Source: Rhodoflexus caldus
GTDB taxonomy: Bacteria > Bacteroidota > Bacteroidia > Cytophagales > Thermoflexibacteraceae
Assembly (NCBI RefSeq): GCF_021206925.1
Contig: NZ_JAJPRF010000020.1
Span: forward strand, 1-57,779
Direction: 5' to 3'
DNA: 57,779 bases
Shown: one piece after another, positions 1-7,706 of the stretch
Numbering within the stretch: the first letter of the stretch is position 1
Layout: every line of letters begins with the position of its first letter
Translations under genes and position numbers: made by a program
The notes under the pieces: generated by a model
The model's input: the letters and a program-made list of their open reading frames with translations, nothing else
Database searches by the model: none
Told to the model about the DNA's origin: nothing

Positions 1-28
1 ACGCTCTAAAACAAACTTACCCGAATGA

Positions 29-124
29 CTACCTCTTCCAGTACTTCATTCTGTATGCCATCCTGTCAATGAACTCTCCGCTAATCCTTCCGATTAGCTT
101 TGTACCCCTAATAACCTCCACCAT
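29..124 (-). CDS. Possible 31-residue ORF, unrecognised
   Basis: The ORF starts with ATG 11 bases after the leftward TAACTTTG element at 135-142 and encodes a basic peptide beginning MVEVIRGTKLIG. I recognise no family. A second frame stays open past its stop toward the edge, so this could also be the start of a decayed gene. The promoter position is the main reason to list it. The leader would be only a few bases long. Confidence 0.15.
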   Translation of the reverse strand: MVEVIRGTKLIGRISGEFIDRMAYRMKYWKR

Positions 125-134
125 TTTGGGGCTG

Positions 135-142
135 CAAAGTTA
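135..142 (-). promoter_or_regulatory. Leftward -7 element TAACTTTG
   Basis: The minus strand reads TAACTTTGC followed by a GC-rich run, matching the Bacteroidota primary sigma -7 consensus TAnnTTTG. A weak TTG lies about 20 bases upstream. It would drive transcription toward the window edge. Confidence 0.4.
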
Positions 143-223
143 GATAACCTCTTTCATTTATCCAACATTTGGTTGGAAAATTTTTTTTCGCCTGCCACTC
201 ACTCCCCCCCACAAAACGGAGGG

Positions 224-231
224 CAAAAGTA
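224..231 (-). promoter_or_regulatory. Leftward -7 element TACTTTTG
   Basis: The minus strand reads TACTTTTGC, an exact TAnnTTTG match, followed by CCTCC. A near match (CACTTTTGC) lies about 100 bases further upstream at 331-338. Together with 135-142 this gives a series of leftward elements spaced roughly 90-110 bases apart. Confidence 0.35.
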
Positions 232-397
232 AAATGAATTTGGGAAAGTAACAAGAGTTTGCGCTCTTTGTTTTTTGTTACCTCTCTTTTGCGAACCGTG
301 TTTTAAAGAACTTGTCCCTGAATCGGGGTGCAAAAGTGGTAATACATTTTGTTTTGTGCAATAGGTAGTGCAATATTTTTTCAAACTTTTTTATTAT

Positions 398-1033
398 TCA
401 CTGATTATCAGGCGACTTATTTTCTACAACCGATGAATTTGCCCATTTATCTACGACGTATATGATAGAAGCATAGGTATTGGAAAGCATTTTTGCTCTT
501 TCTTCAACACCTGCCCACTTTACTTTGGTGATGTCTTCTTCTGTTTGAGGCCTCATCTGAGTGTCGTCTAAACACTGCATCTCATACCATGTGGTTTTCT
601 TTAATGTATTAATTTTATTCTGCGTGTAGGTATGCCATACGCTTCCTATTTTGCGTATCAACTTTGCTTTAATACCGCACTCTTCCCACACTTCGCGCAC
701 TGCGGCAGTTTTTTTGTCTTCTCCTTTGTCTATTTTCCCTTTTGGTAAATCCCACTTCCCTAATCGCTTGATGAAAAGTATCTGACTTCCTTTTGTTACC
801 AAACCACCGGCAGCATAAATAATTTGAAAATGTGCTTTAATCTGGTCTTTAACTTTTTGGTAATCATCGGGCAAAAAATTGTACTGAACGCTTTTATGTA
901 TATGGGCATTGGTTACCTGCTCATAAAGGCGTATAATCTCATCGGCACTGTTGATAGGTAATGTTACTCCTTCCGGCATAGCCTCACCGGGCTTTATCAG
1001 ATTGAAAAGTGCATTATTTACAAAAATTTTCAT
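398..1033 (-). CDS. Nudix hydrolase
   Basis: A 211-residue protein with a complete Nudix box. G99 is followed by five residues and E105, then seven residues and R113-E114, E117-E118 and G120, matching GX5EX7REUXEEXGU. The glutamates bind the divalent metal that hydrolyses a nucleoside diphosphate linked to another group. The roughly 65 residues before the Nudix fold (from about residue 68) are an extension whose role I cannot name. The substrate cannot be read from the sequence. The gene stands alone and diverges from ahcY. Confidence 0.88.
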   Translation of the reverse strand: MKIFVNNALFNLIKPGEAMPEGVTLPINSADEIIRLYEQVTNAHIHKSVQYNFLPDDYQKVKDQIKAHFQIIYAAGGLVTKGSQILFIKRLGKWDLPKGKIDKGEDKKTAAVREVWEECGIKAKLIRKIGSVWHTYTQNKINTLKKTTWYEMQCLDDTQMRPQTEEDITKVKWAGVEERAKMLSNTYASIIYVVDKWANSSVVENKSPDNQ

Positions 1034-1178
1034 TCCAAGGGCAAGAGTTATTGCTTTTGCGACGCAAGTTACAAGGAAGATTGTACTTGGCGAACAGGGT
1101 AAAGTTGTCAGATGTTAATATAACTGATTATCAATGATGAAAGTGCCTCTATGTGGATTATTTACGCAAGCGTTATAT

Positions 1179-1186
1179 TATCTTTG
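1179..1186 (+). promoter_or_regulatory. ahcY promoter, -7 element TATCTTTG
   Basis: TATCTTTG matches TAnnTTTG exactly and predicts a start site near 1193. It sits inside an upstream extension of the ahcY frame (which is open from 1153), so that extension cannot be translated from this transcript. This supports the ATG at 1216. No good TTTG -33 element is visible. Confidence 0.6.
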
Positions 1187-1215
1187 CGTTTCAAATAATG
1201 TTATTCTTTCAAAAC

Positions 1216-2526
1216 ATGGTAGAAACCACTTATTTGCCTTATAAGGTAAAGGACATTAAGCTGGCAGAATGGGGCCGCAAAGAGATTCGCTTGGCAGAAG
1301 CTGAAATGCCGGGTTTGATGGCACTTCGCAAGTTATATGGTGAAAGTAAGCCATTGGCAGGTGCCCGTATTGCAGGCTGTTTACACATGACTATTCAGAC
1401 TGCTGTGCTGATTGAAACACTGGTGGCGCTGGGCGCAGAAGTAACATGGTCTTCATGCAATATTTTCTCCACACAAGACCATGCAGCAGCGGCAATTGCA
1501 GCGGCAGGTATTCCGGTTTATGCTTGGAAGGGGCAAACGGAAGAAGAATTTGACTGGTGCATTGAGCAAACATTATTCTTTGGCCCTGAGCGCAAGCCTT
1601 TGAACATGATTCTGGATGATGGCGGAGATTTGACCAATATGGTGCTCGACCGCTATCCGGAGTTGGTAGCAGGCATTAAAGGTATTTCGGAAGAAACTAC
1701 TACGGGGGTTCATCGTTTGTATGAGCGCATGAAAAAAGGCACTTTGCCGCTGCCTGCCATTAACGTAAATGACTCCGTTACTAAGTCTAAGTTTGATAAT
1801 AAATACGGTTGCAAGGAATCTTGCGTGGATGCTATCCGTCGCGCTACGGATATCATGATTGCAGGCAAGGTGGCGGTTGTGGCCGGCTACGGTGATGTGG
1901 GCAAAGGTTCTGCTGCTTCTCTGCGCGGAGCTGGTGCGCGTGTTATCGTAACGGAAATTGACCCAATTTGTGCCTTGCAGGCTGCTATGGACGGCTACGC
2001 AGTAAAACGCATGGCTGATGCCATTAAAGAAGCCGATATTGTGGTTACTGCTACGGGCAATGTAGGCATTGTACGCGAAGAGCATTTCCGTGCGGCCAAA
2101 GACAAAGCTATTATCTGTAACATTGGGCACTTTGATACAGAAATTGACATGGCTTGGCTCAATAAAAACTACGGACATACGCGCACTGAAATTAAGCCTC
2201 AGGTTGATTTGTATAATATTGACGGTAAAGATGTAATTATACTTGCCGAAGGTCGTTTGGTGAACTTGGGCTGCGCAACCGGACACCCTTCTTTTGTAAT
2301 GTCCAACTCGTTCACAAATCAAGTGCTGGCACAAATAGAACTGTGGACAAACAACGACAAGTACGAGAAGAAGGTTTATACACTGCCTAAGCATCTGGAT
2401 GAAATGGTGGCACGCCTGCACTTAGAGAAAATCGGTGTGGAGTTGGATGTACTTTCTCCGGAACAAGCCGAATATATTGGTGTGGACGTTCAAGGCCCAT
2501 TCAAGCCTGAATACTACCGTTACTAA
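1216..2526 (+). CDS. ahcY: Adenosylhomocysteinase
   Basis: A 436-residue S-adenosyl-L-homocysteine hydrolase. It splits SAH into adenosine and homocysteine in the cytoplasm and so relieves product inhibition of methyltransferases. The NAD-binding loop GYGDVGKG is at about residues 224-231, preceded by the family segments [15 protein letters not shown] and [13 protein letters not shown], and the C-terminus ends in the usual KPEYYRY-type tail. The frame stays open for 21 codons upstream, but the promoter lies inside that extension and family members begin near this ATG. Length is normal for the family. A strong hairpin terminator follows, so the gene is probably monocistronic. Confidence 0.96.
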   Translation: MVETTYLPYKVKDIKLAEWGRKEIRLAEAEMPGLMALRKLYGESKPLAGARIAGCLHMTIQTAVLIETLVALGAEVTWSSCNIFSTQDHAAAAIAAAGIPVYAWKGQTEEEFDWCIEQTLFFGPERKPLNMILDDGGDLTNMVLDRYPELVAGIKGISEETTTGVHRLYERMKKGTLPLPAINVNDSVTKSKFDNKYGCKESCVDAIRRATDIMIAGKVAVVAGYGDVGKGSAASLRGAGARVIVTEIDPICALQAAMDGYAVKRMADAIKEADIVVTATGNVGIVREEHFRAAKDKAIICNIGHFDTEIDMAWLNKNYGHTRTEIKPQVDLYNIDGKDVIILAEGRLVNLGCATGHPSFVMSNSFTNQVLAQIELWTNNDKYEKKVYTLPKHLDEMVARLHLEKIGVELDVLSPEQAEYIGVDVQGPFKPEYYRY

Positions 2527-2557
2527 TTTGAATATCAATTGTTATGTAGTTGCTAAA

Positions 2558-2591
2558 AGTCATCCTGAAATTTTTCGGGATGGCTTTTTAT
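2558..2591 (+). terminator. Rho-independent terminator after ahcY
   Basis: AGTCATCCTGA pairs with TCGGGATGGCT (11 bp with G-U pairs) around a short AAATTT-type loop and is followed by TTTTTATTT. It begins about 30 bases after the ahcY stop. Confidence 0.8.
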
Positions 2592-2635
2592 TTATTGGCA
2601 AACGGCACAATGGTGCGCTCTATAGCGGACTAAAA

Positions 2636-2720
2636 AGGCGGATTTGGAAATGCGGATTTCGGATTTGCGCAGAAATCGACGCAAAATCGGCGTTTATCCG
2701 TGAAATCCGCTAAAATCTGT
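2636..2720. repeat. Degenerate GCGGATTT palindrome
   Basis: GCGGATTTCGGATTT (2652-2666) is mirrored by ATCCGTGAAATCCGC (2696-2710), an imperfect inverted repeat in the gap between ahcY and the EamA gene. Similar GCGGATTT/AAATCCGC words occur at 32971-33029, 40705-40827 and 55911-55927. No ORF is supported here. Confidence 0.45.
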
Positions 2721-2770
2721 GTAGCAATCTATGCGTTTCAATTTATTCACTTGTTTACTTTGGGAATATC

Positions 2771-3751
2771 ATGTCATATAAAATACAAGCCGTAGCACAA
2801 AAATTTGACTGGCGGCAAATTTGGGGGGCACTGTTGATTATGACCGGCGCCGTGGGCTTTGCGTCTAAGGCAATTATTGCCAAGTTGATGTATCGCTATG
2901 AGGTGGACACCTCGTCGCTGCTTAGCCTGAGGATGTTGTTTGCTATGCCGTTTTTTGTCGGTGTGATTATTTACAACTATCGCCGCGTGCCATTCAGCAG
3001 TTTCAGCACAAAGGATAAAATCCTGATTCCGCTGATGGCCTTTATCGGCTACTACCTGTCCAGCCTGTTTGATTTCTGGGGCTTGCAATATGTGAGTGCA
3101 GGTTTGGAACGGCTCATTTTGTTTGTTTACCCGACGATTGTGGTTGTGCTTTCGGCACTTTGGTTCAAAAAACCTATTCTCAAACAGCATTATTATGCGC
3201 TGGTACTCACCTACGCGGGTATTGCCATTGCACTGACTACCGACTTCTCGGCAACGGGCAGTTACTTCTGGGCAGGGGCAGGGCTGATTTTTTTGGCAGC
3301 ATTTACTTATTCTATCTACTTGATTGTCAGCGGCAGGCTGATTCCGCGCATCGGTTCGGTGGTTTATATTTCGTACATCATGCTTTTTGCCACCGTCCCG
3401 ATTTTGATTCAATATTTTATCAAAAATCCGGGCAGTTTGTGGCGGTTTGATGCGGCTGTTTATGAACTGAACATCTGGATGGCTATTGTGGCAACGGTTG
3501 CGCCCGCGGTGATGACCTCGGAAGGAATCCGCCTGATTGGGGCTGCCAATGCGGCTATTGTGGGTAGTATCGGCCCTATTGCTACCATTTTTCTGGCACA
3601 TGTGCTGCTGGGCGAACCCTTTTCTTTCTGGCAAATGATTGGGACGCTGTTTGTGCTCACGGGGGTACTGATTATCACACTGCGCAAGCAGGAAGCAAAA
3701 ACTCCTGCCGCAAATGAAGAAAATAGCGAAAGCACAACAATGGATATCTAA
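2771..3751 (+). CDS. EamA/DMT-family transporter
   Basis: A 326-residue inner-membrane protein with about ten hydrophobic segments arranged as two EamA repeats. The second repeat begins near residue 165 ([24 protein letters not shown]). Family members export amino acids, nucleosides or other metabolites. The substrate cannot be read from the sequence. The hydrophilic tail after about residue 308 is rich in K, E and S. A weak GACAAAA/TTTTGTC hairpin directly follows the stop, 60 bases before panB, so co-transcription with panB is possible. Confidence 0.85.
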   Translation: MSYKIQAVAQKFDWRQIWGALLIMTGAVGFASKAIIAKLMYRYEVDTSSLLSLRMLFAMPFFVGVIIYNYRRVPFSSFSTKDKILIPLMAFIGYYLSSLFDFWGLQYVSAGLERLILFVYPTIVVVLSALWFKKPILKQHYYALVLTYAGIAIALTTDFSATGSYFWAGAGLIFLAAFTYSIYLIVSGRLIPRIGSVVYISYIMLFATVPILIQYFIKNPGSLWRFDAAVYELNIWMAIVATVAPAVMTSEGIRLIGAANAAIVGSIGPIATIFLAHVLLGEPFSFWQMIGTLFVLTGVLIITLRKQEAKTPAANEENSESTTMDI

Positions 3752-3810
3752 GACAAAAACAACAATTTTGTCCGTACAAGCTAATTTTCATCAAAAAAAT
3801 CCGTAAACGC

Positions 3811-4635
3811 ATGTCCGTACATAAAAGCAGCGAACTAAAGCGCGTTACCACACATCGGCTGATAGAAATGAAGCAGCGCGGTGAAAAAATCGCCATGCTG
3901 ACAGCCTACGATTATTCAATGGCAAAAATTGTGGATAGTTCGGGAATTGACGTGATTCTGGTGGGTGATTCGGCTTCCAACGTGATGGCGGGGCATGAAA
4001 CCACGCTGCCCATGAGCCTTGAAGAAATGATTTATCATGCAACATCGGTTATTCGCGCCGTCAAACGTGCTTTTGTGGTGGTGGATATGCCTTTTGGAAC
4101 GTATCAGGGCAATTCGCGGCTGGCGTTGGCATCTGCCATTCGCATCATGAAGGAGTCGGGCGCACACGCCGTTAAGATGGAGGGTGGTGCGGAAATTAAG
4201 GAATCCATAGAACGTGTGTTAAGTGCCGGTATCCCCGTGATGGGGCATTTGGGGCTTACGCCGCAGTCTATCTACAAATTCGGAACGTACACGGTGCGCG
4301 CCAAGGAGGAAGCCGAAGCTCAAAAACTGCTGGAAGATGCGCAAATGTTGGAACAGTGCGGTTGCTTTGGATTAGTAGTAGAAAAAATTCCGGCTTCGCT
4401 GGGCAAAAAATTAGCGGAAACCGTAAAAATTCCGGTTATTGGTATCGGTGCGGGAGGGCATGTGGACGGTCAGGTGCTGGTTGTGCACGATATGCTGGGT
4501 ATTACCAACGAATTTCGTCCGCGTTTTTTGCGCCGTTATGCAGACCTGCACGGTATTATGACACAGGCTTTCAGCCAATATATTGAAGATGTCAAAAGTC
4601 GTAATTTCCCTAACGAATCGGAAAGCTATGAATAA
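3811..4635 (+). CDS. panB: 3-methyl-2-oxobutanoate hydroxymethyltransferase
   Basis: A 274-residue PanB, the first committed enzyme of pantothenate (CoA) synthesis. It transfers a hydroxymethyl group from 5,10-methylenetetrahydrofolate to 2-oxoisovalerate to give ketopantoate. Family segments are clear: [26 protein letters not shown] near residues 29-54 (metal site), then [26 protein letters not shown] and [15 protein letters not shown]. Length is normal. Its last eight bases overlap the start of the small membrane protein gene, so the two are translationally coupled. No other pan gene is in the window. Confidence 0.96.
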   Translation: MSVHKSSELKRVTTHRLIEMKQRGEKIAMLTAYDYSMAKIVDSSGIDVILVGDSASNVMAGHETTLPMSLEEMIYHATSVIRAVKRAFVVVDMPFGTYQGNSRLALASAIRIMKESGAHAVKMEGGAEIKESIERVLSAGIPVMGHLGLTPQSIYKFGTYTVRAKEEAEAQKLLEDAQMLEQCGCFGLVVEKIPASLGKKLAETVKIPVIGIGAGGHVDGQVLVVHDMLGITNEFRPRFLRRYADLHGIMTQAFSQYIEDVKSRNFPNESESYE

Positions 4636-4885
4636 CAACCACACCCATACTCCAATGGCAAAAGTTGCTTTTGTTGCCGTTGCCGTTCTGATTATTGCAC
4701 AGGTGGTTCAAACGTTGTTGAAAACCATGAGCCTGTACTACTTTTCAGCTGTTTGTCTGATACTTTCGGGCATAGTGGCGGCCGCAACAGGCATAGCATT
4801 AGGCGCTAACAAATGGCTGACAGGGTTGCTGGCGCTGTTGGGTATCGGCTTCGGCGTGCTGAAATTCTTTGTTATCTGGAACTGA
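4628..4885 (+). CDS. Small two-helix membrane protein, unknown
   Basis: An 85-residue protein with an N-terminal hydrophilic stretch (NNNHTHTP) and two or three hydrophobic helices covering most of the rest. I recognise no family. The ATG overlaps the panB stop in the form ATGAATAA. The frame is open upstream to 4583, but that extension runs inside panB, so the overlapping start is preferred. Two alanine/glycine-rich helices and a short FVIWN tail suggest a simple inner-membrane protein. A role with PanB is not implied beyond co-expression. Confidence 0.65.
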   Translation: MNNNHTHTPMAKVAFVAVAVLIIAQVVQTLLKTMSLYYFSAVCLILSGIVAAATGIALGANKWLTGLLALLGIGFGVLKFFVIWN

Positions 4886-4925
4886 AAAGCACCTGCGGCG
4901 ACCCTATCGTTCGAAAAAATTTGTT

Positions 4926-6221
4926 TTACTGCTTTTCATGCTTTGCATTAGAGAATGCAATGCCGGTGAATATTGTCAGAGAAACAAGAAGCATGGCAAT
5001 GCTCACTATACTCAGCGATTGAGCAATTGCATCGGGTTTGCCAAAATAATAATCGGTTAGGAGTGCAACTAACGTGGGGCCTAAGCCTAAACCTAACAAA
5101 TTTTGACAAAGCAAGAGTGAAGCGGAGGCCAGCCCGCGCGACTCCGCAGGCACCAAATGTTGTACAAATGCGGCCGTAACACCCACAGGCGCGCTCAGCA
5201 ACAAAACCGCAGGTATGAAAGCCGCCATGCCTTGCCAAGTTGTTTTCAGAAAAGGCAATGCCAACATAACGGGAATGAGTGCAGCGGCGGTAATAATAAA
5301 TATGAGTATTTTGGTTTTGTTTTGCCCTGCATTTTTGCCGTTATCGGCCATATAGCCACCCAAAAGAACACCGGCAGGCGCTCCCAACATCATCAACAAA
5401 CCCATAAAAATGCTGGTGGTTTTTAAATCAGCGTGCCATACACGCATCATGGTTGCCGGAGCCCAAGAAGAGAAGGCATAGCTGACGACGGTAAAGAAAG
5501 ATGATGCCACACATAACCGACGAAATACAACCTGTGATTTCAGCAGTTGGAATAAAGAAACAAACAGATGCAGTAGCGGTATTTTGGACTGCGGCGGCAT
5601 GGCGTATTTTCTGGGCGGTTCTGCCAAAAGAGCCACTCCTACCGCAATCAGCAAGCCGGGCAAGCCTACTGCAATCAGTACTAACTGCCAATTAAAAATC
5701 TGTCCGCCCCAAGGCAAGTTTAAAGGGGGCATATCTTTTACCCAATCAAGGATTTTTCCGCCTGCCAGATATGCCATACCGGAACCTATGTAAATTCCTA
5801 CAGAATAGACGCTGAGTGCCGAAGCCAAACGTTCTTTGGGAAACCAGTCCGCAATAAGCGAATAGGCAGCAGGCGAGAGGGTTGCCTCACCGACACCAAC
5901 CCCCATGCGCGCCATAAAAAGTTGCCAATAGTTTTGAGCTACGCCACCCAAAGCAGTCATCAAACTCCACAGCGTAATACCTGCCGCAATGAGATTTTTG
6001 CGATTGGTGCGGTCTGCCAAATAGCCGGCAGGCACACCCAAGGTAGCATAAAACAGCGCAAAACTTGCACCGAGCAATAAACCGATGGCGGTATCGCTCA
6101 GGCCCAAATCGCGCTTGACCGGTTCTACCAGTAGGTTGAGCACGTATCTGTCCATGAACGAACAGACATAGGCCAGCATTAACATGCCAACAGCAACCCA
6201 CGGATGCCTGAAAATTCGCAT
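4926..6221 (-). CDS. MFS transporter
   Basis: A 431-residue major facilitator with about twelve transmembrane helices. Typical signatures are MDRYVLNLLVEPVKRDLGLSD after helix 1, the helix 2-3 loop GVPAGYLADRTNRK and GVGEATLSPAAYSLIADWFP in helices 4-5. This pattern resembles the spinster/hexuronate-like subgroup. The substrate is unknown. The ATG overlaps the stop of the RicT-like gene as TGATG; a GTG one codon upstream is the alternative. Both genes form a leftward operon. Confidence 0.88.
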   Translation of the reverse strand: MRIFRHPWVAVGMLMLAYVCSFMDRYVLNLLVEPVKRDLGLSDTAIGLLLGASFALFYATLGVPAGYLADRTNRKNLIAAGITLWSLMTALGGVAQNYWQLFMARMGVGVGEATLSPAAYSLIADWFPKERLASALSVYSVGIYIGSGMAYLAGGKILDWVKDMPPLNLPWGGQIFNWQLVLIAVGLPGLLIAVGVALLAEPPRKYAMPPQSKIPLLHLFVSLFQLLKSQVVFRRLCVASSFFTVVSYAFSSWAPATMMRVWHADLKTTSIFMGLLMMLGAPAGVLLGGYMADNGKNAGQNKTKILIFIITAAALIPVMLALPFLKTTWQGMAAFIPAVLLLSAPVGVTAAFVQHLVPAESRGLASASLLLCQNLLGLGLGPTLVALLTDYYFGKPDAIAQSLSIVSIAMLLVSLTIFTGIAFSNAKHEKQ

Positions 6222-7636
6222 CACTCTTTTTTGTCTTTGCCACCGTCTTTATTGAAAGGAGGACGACGATTCTTATGATTAGGTTTGCGATGATGTGGCA
6301 GGCGCGGCTTCTGCGGTTGCTCTTCCTGAGCTATCGGCGGCTTTTTTTCGCTATTGGCCGACAAGTCGGGTTTTGACTGGCGCGGAGGTCTATTTTTAGC
6401 AACAACGGGCGTGCTGTTTTCTGATTTGGGAGTTGCCGCAGTTGTATCGGATTCGGCAGCAGGACGCGCGGGTTTGCGTTTTTTGCGCTTCTTTTTGTTG
6501 CTTCCGCGTGTTTTGGCGGCAAAAGCATCTTCATCTACGCTGTCCACTACCCACTGGTCGGCTACTACCGGGTCAGCTACTTTATCGCCGGAGGCCGCAT
6601 CGGGTTTGTCCTGTGTAAGCGATTCTACAACCACTCCTTGTTTGTTGAGGTCTATAATCTGCTTCACGCGTTCTGCCGGCAACGGATACCATGTGCTTTC
6701 GGTATCGTAGCTAAACCACATGATTTTCTTAAAAATATCGGTTTTTTGCAGATGCGCCTCGCCGCGAACCGTTTGCAGCGGCTTATCTACTTTGGGAATA
6801 TCAACGAGTGCATCCAGATAGGTTTCCAGCTCATAGTTCAGGCAACATTTCAGCCTGCCGCATTGTCCGGAAAGTTTACTTGGGTTCAGTGAAAGGTTCT
6901 GATATCGTGCCGCTGTGGTAGAAACGCTTTTGAAGTCGGTGAGCCAAGTAGAGCAGCATAATTCGCGACCGCATACGCCTATGCCCCCCAAACGGCTGGC
7001 TTCGTGGCGCAGGCTGATTTGACGCATTTCTACCCGTATGCGAAATTCACTTGCCAGCACTTTAATCAGCTCGCGAAAGTCCACCCGGTCGTCTGACGAA
7101 TAATAAAATGTGGCTTTGGTATTATCTGCCTGAAATTCAACGTCGGACAGTTTCATGTCCAACTTCATGTCTTTGATGATTTCGCGAGTGCGGTACAATG
7201 TCGGCATTTCGCGGTTTTGCACATCGGCAAATTTTTCAAGGTCTTTGGCAGTAGCTATCCGTATAACGGGTTTGATTTCCGCATTGTCCTTTACCTTTTT
7301 TTTCATCATTTGCAGGCGCACTAATTCGCCTTGCAGGCTGATATAACCAATATGGTAGCCGCCACCCGATGCCTCTACTACCACCGCATCGCCGGTAGTG
7401 AGGTCTAAGGCTTGCTGATTGCGAAAGAAATCTTTTCTTCCGCCTTTGAACCGAACTTCTATAATATCAAAGCGCTGAAAGGCAGGCAAATCCATGTTGC
7501 TCAGCCAATCAAATACATTCAGTTTATTGCATCCTGACGTACCGCAAGTGCCATTATTTCGGCAACCTGCCACCGTACCATCGGTTTTTTTTGCATGTGA
7601 ACCACACCCTCCGGTTCCACAATTACTACAACCCAT
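6221..7636 (-). CDS. RicT-like PSP1-domain protein
   Basis: A 471-residue protein related to the PSP1/YaaT (RicT) family, which in Bacillus forms an iron-sulfur regulatory complex acting on RNase Y and phosphorelay steps. The PSP1 core carries the conserved cysteine motifs CGRELCC and CGRLKCCLNYE near residues 220-270. Residues 1-40 are very cysteine-rich (GCSNCGTGGCG and CRNNGTCGTSGC). From about residue 385 the tail is basic and low in complexity (K, R, P). The near-consensus minus-strand element TACCTTTA at 7676-7683 could be its promoter. It shares an operon with the MFS gene. Confidence 0.85.
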   Translation of the reverse strand: MGCSNCGTGGCGSHAKKTDGTVAGCRNNGTCGTSGCNKLNVFDWLSNMDLPAFQRFDIIEVRFKGGRKDFFRNQQALDLTTGDAVVVEASGGGYHIGYISLQGELVRLQMMKKKVKDNAEIKPVIRIATAKDLEKFADVQNREMPTLYRTREIIKDMKLDMKLSDVEFQADNTKATFYYSSDDRVDFRELIKVLASEFRIRVEMRQISLRHEASRLGGIGVCGRELCCSTWLTDFKSVSTTAARYQNLSLNPSKLSGQCGRLKCCLNYELETYLDALVDIPKVDKPLQTVRGEAHLQKTDIFKKIMWFSYDTESTWYPLPAERVKQIIDLNKQGVVVESLTQDKPDAASGDKVADPVVADQWVVDSVDEDAFAAKTRGSNKKKRKKRKPARPAAESDTTAATPKSENSTPVVAKNRPPRQSKPDLSANSEKKPPIAQEEQPQKPRLPHHRKPNHKNRRPPFNKDGGKDKKE

Positions 7637-7706
7637 ATATATTTCGGTTAAATGAGTATCTTTTCAAATATGGTTTAAAGGTACAAGAATTGCGCATTTG
7701 TTGCCA

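Larger units (their letters stand above)
1..397. other. Gene-poor left edge with leftward promoter-like motifs
   Basis: No convincing protein gene lies between the window edge and the Nudix gene. The stretch holds two exact TAnnTTTG elements and one near match on the minus strand, each followed by GC-rich bases. It also has a minus-strand hairpin near 244-276 (arms GTAAC/GTTAC with inner AAGAG/CTCTT). An ORF of 61 codons on the minus strand (199-384) has no recognisable family features. The arrangement suits leftward transcription of a gene beyond the edge, or of a short RNA, but neither can be shown here. Confidence 0.4.

Noticed and set aside
199-384. 61-codon ORF at the left edge
   Set aside because: Its composition looks like translated intergenic sequence, and promoter motifs run through it.
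1153-1215. N-terminal extension of AhcY from an upstream in-frame ATG
   Set aside because: The consensus -7 element TATCTTTG lies inside it and the family begins near the ATG at 1216.
1034-1215. S-adenosylhomocysteine riboswitch before ahcY
   Set aside because: The predicted transcript start is only about 25 bases before the ATG, too short for an aptamer.
1573-2421. 282-codon ORF antisense to ahcY
   Set aside because: It lies fully within a clear ahcY gene on the other strand and encodes no recognisable protein. Long antisense frames are common opposite codon-biased genes.
2774-3634. 286-codon ORF antisense to the EamA transporter
   Set aside because: The translation is rich in N, H, Q and R with no domain, while the plus strand encodes a clear membrane protein.
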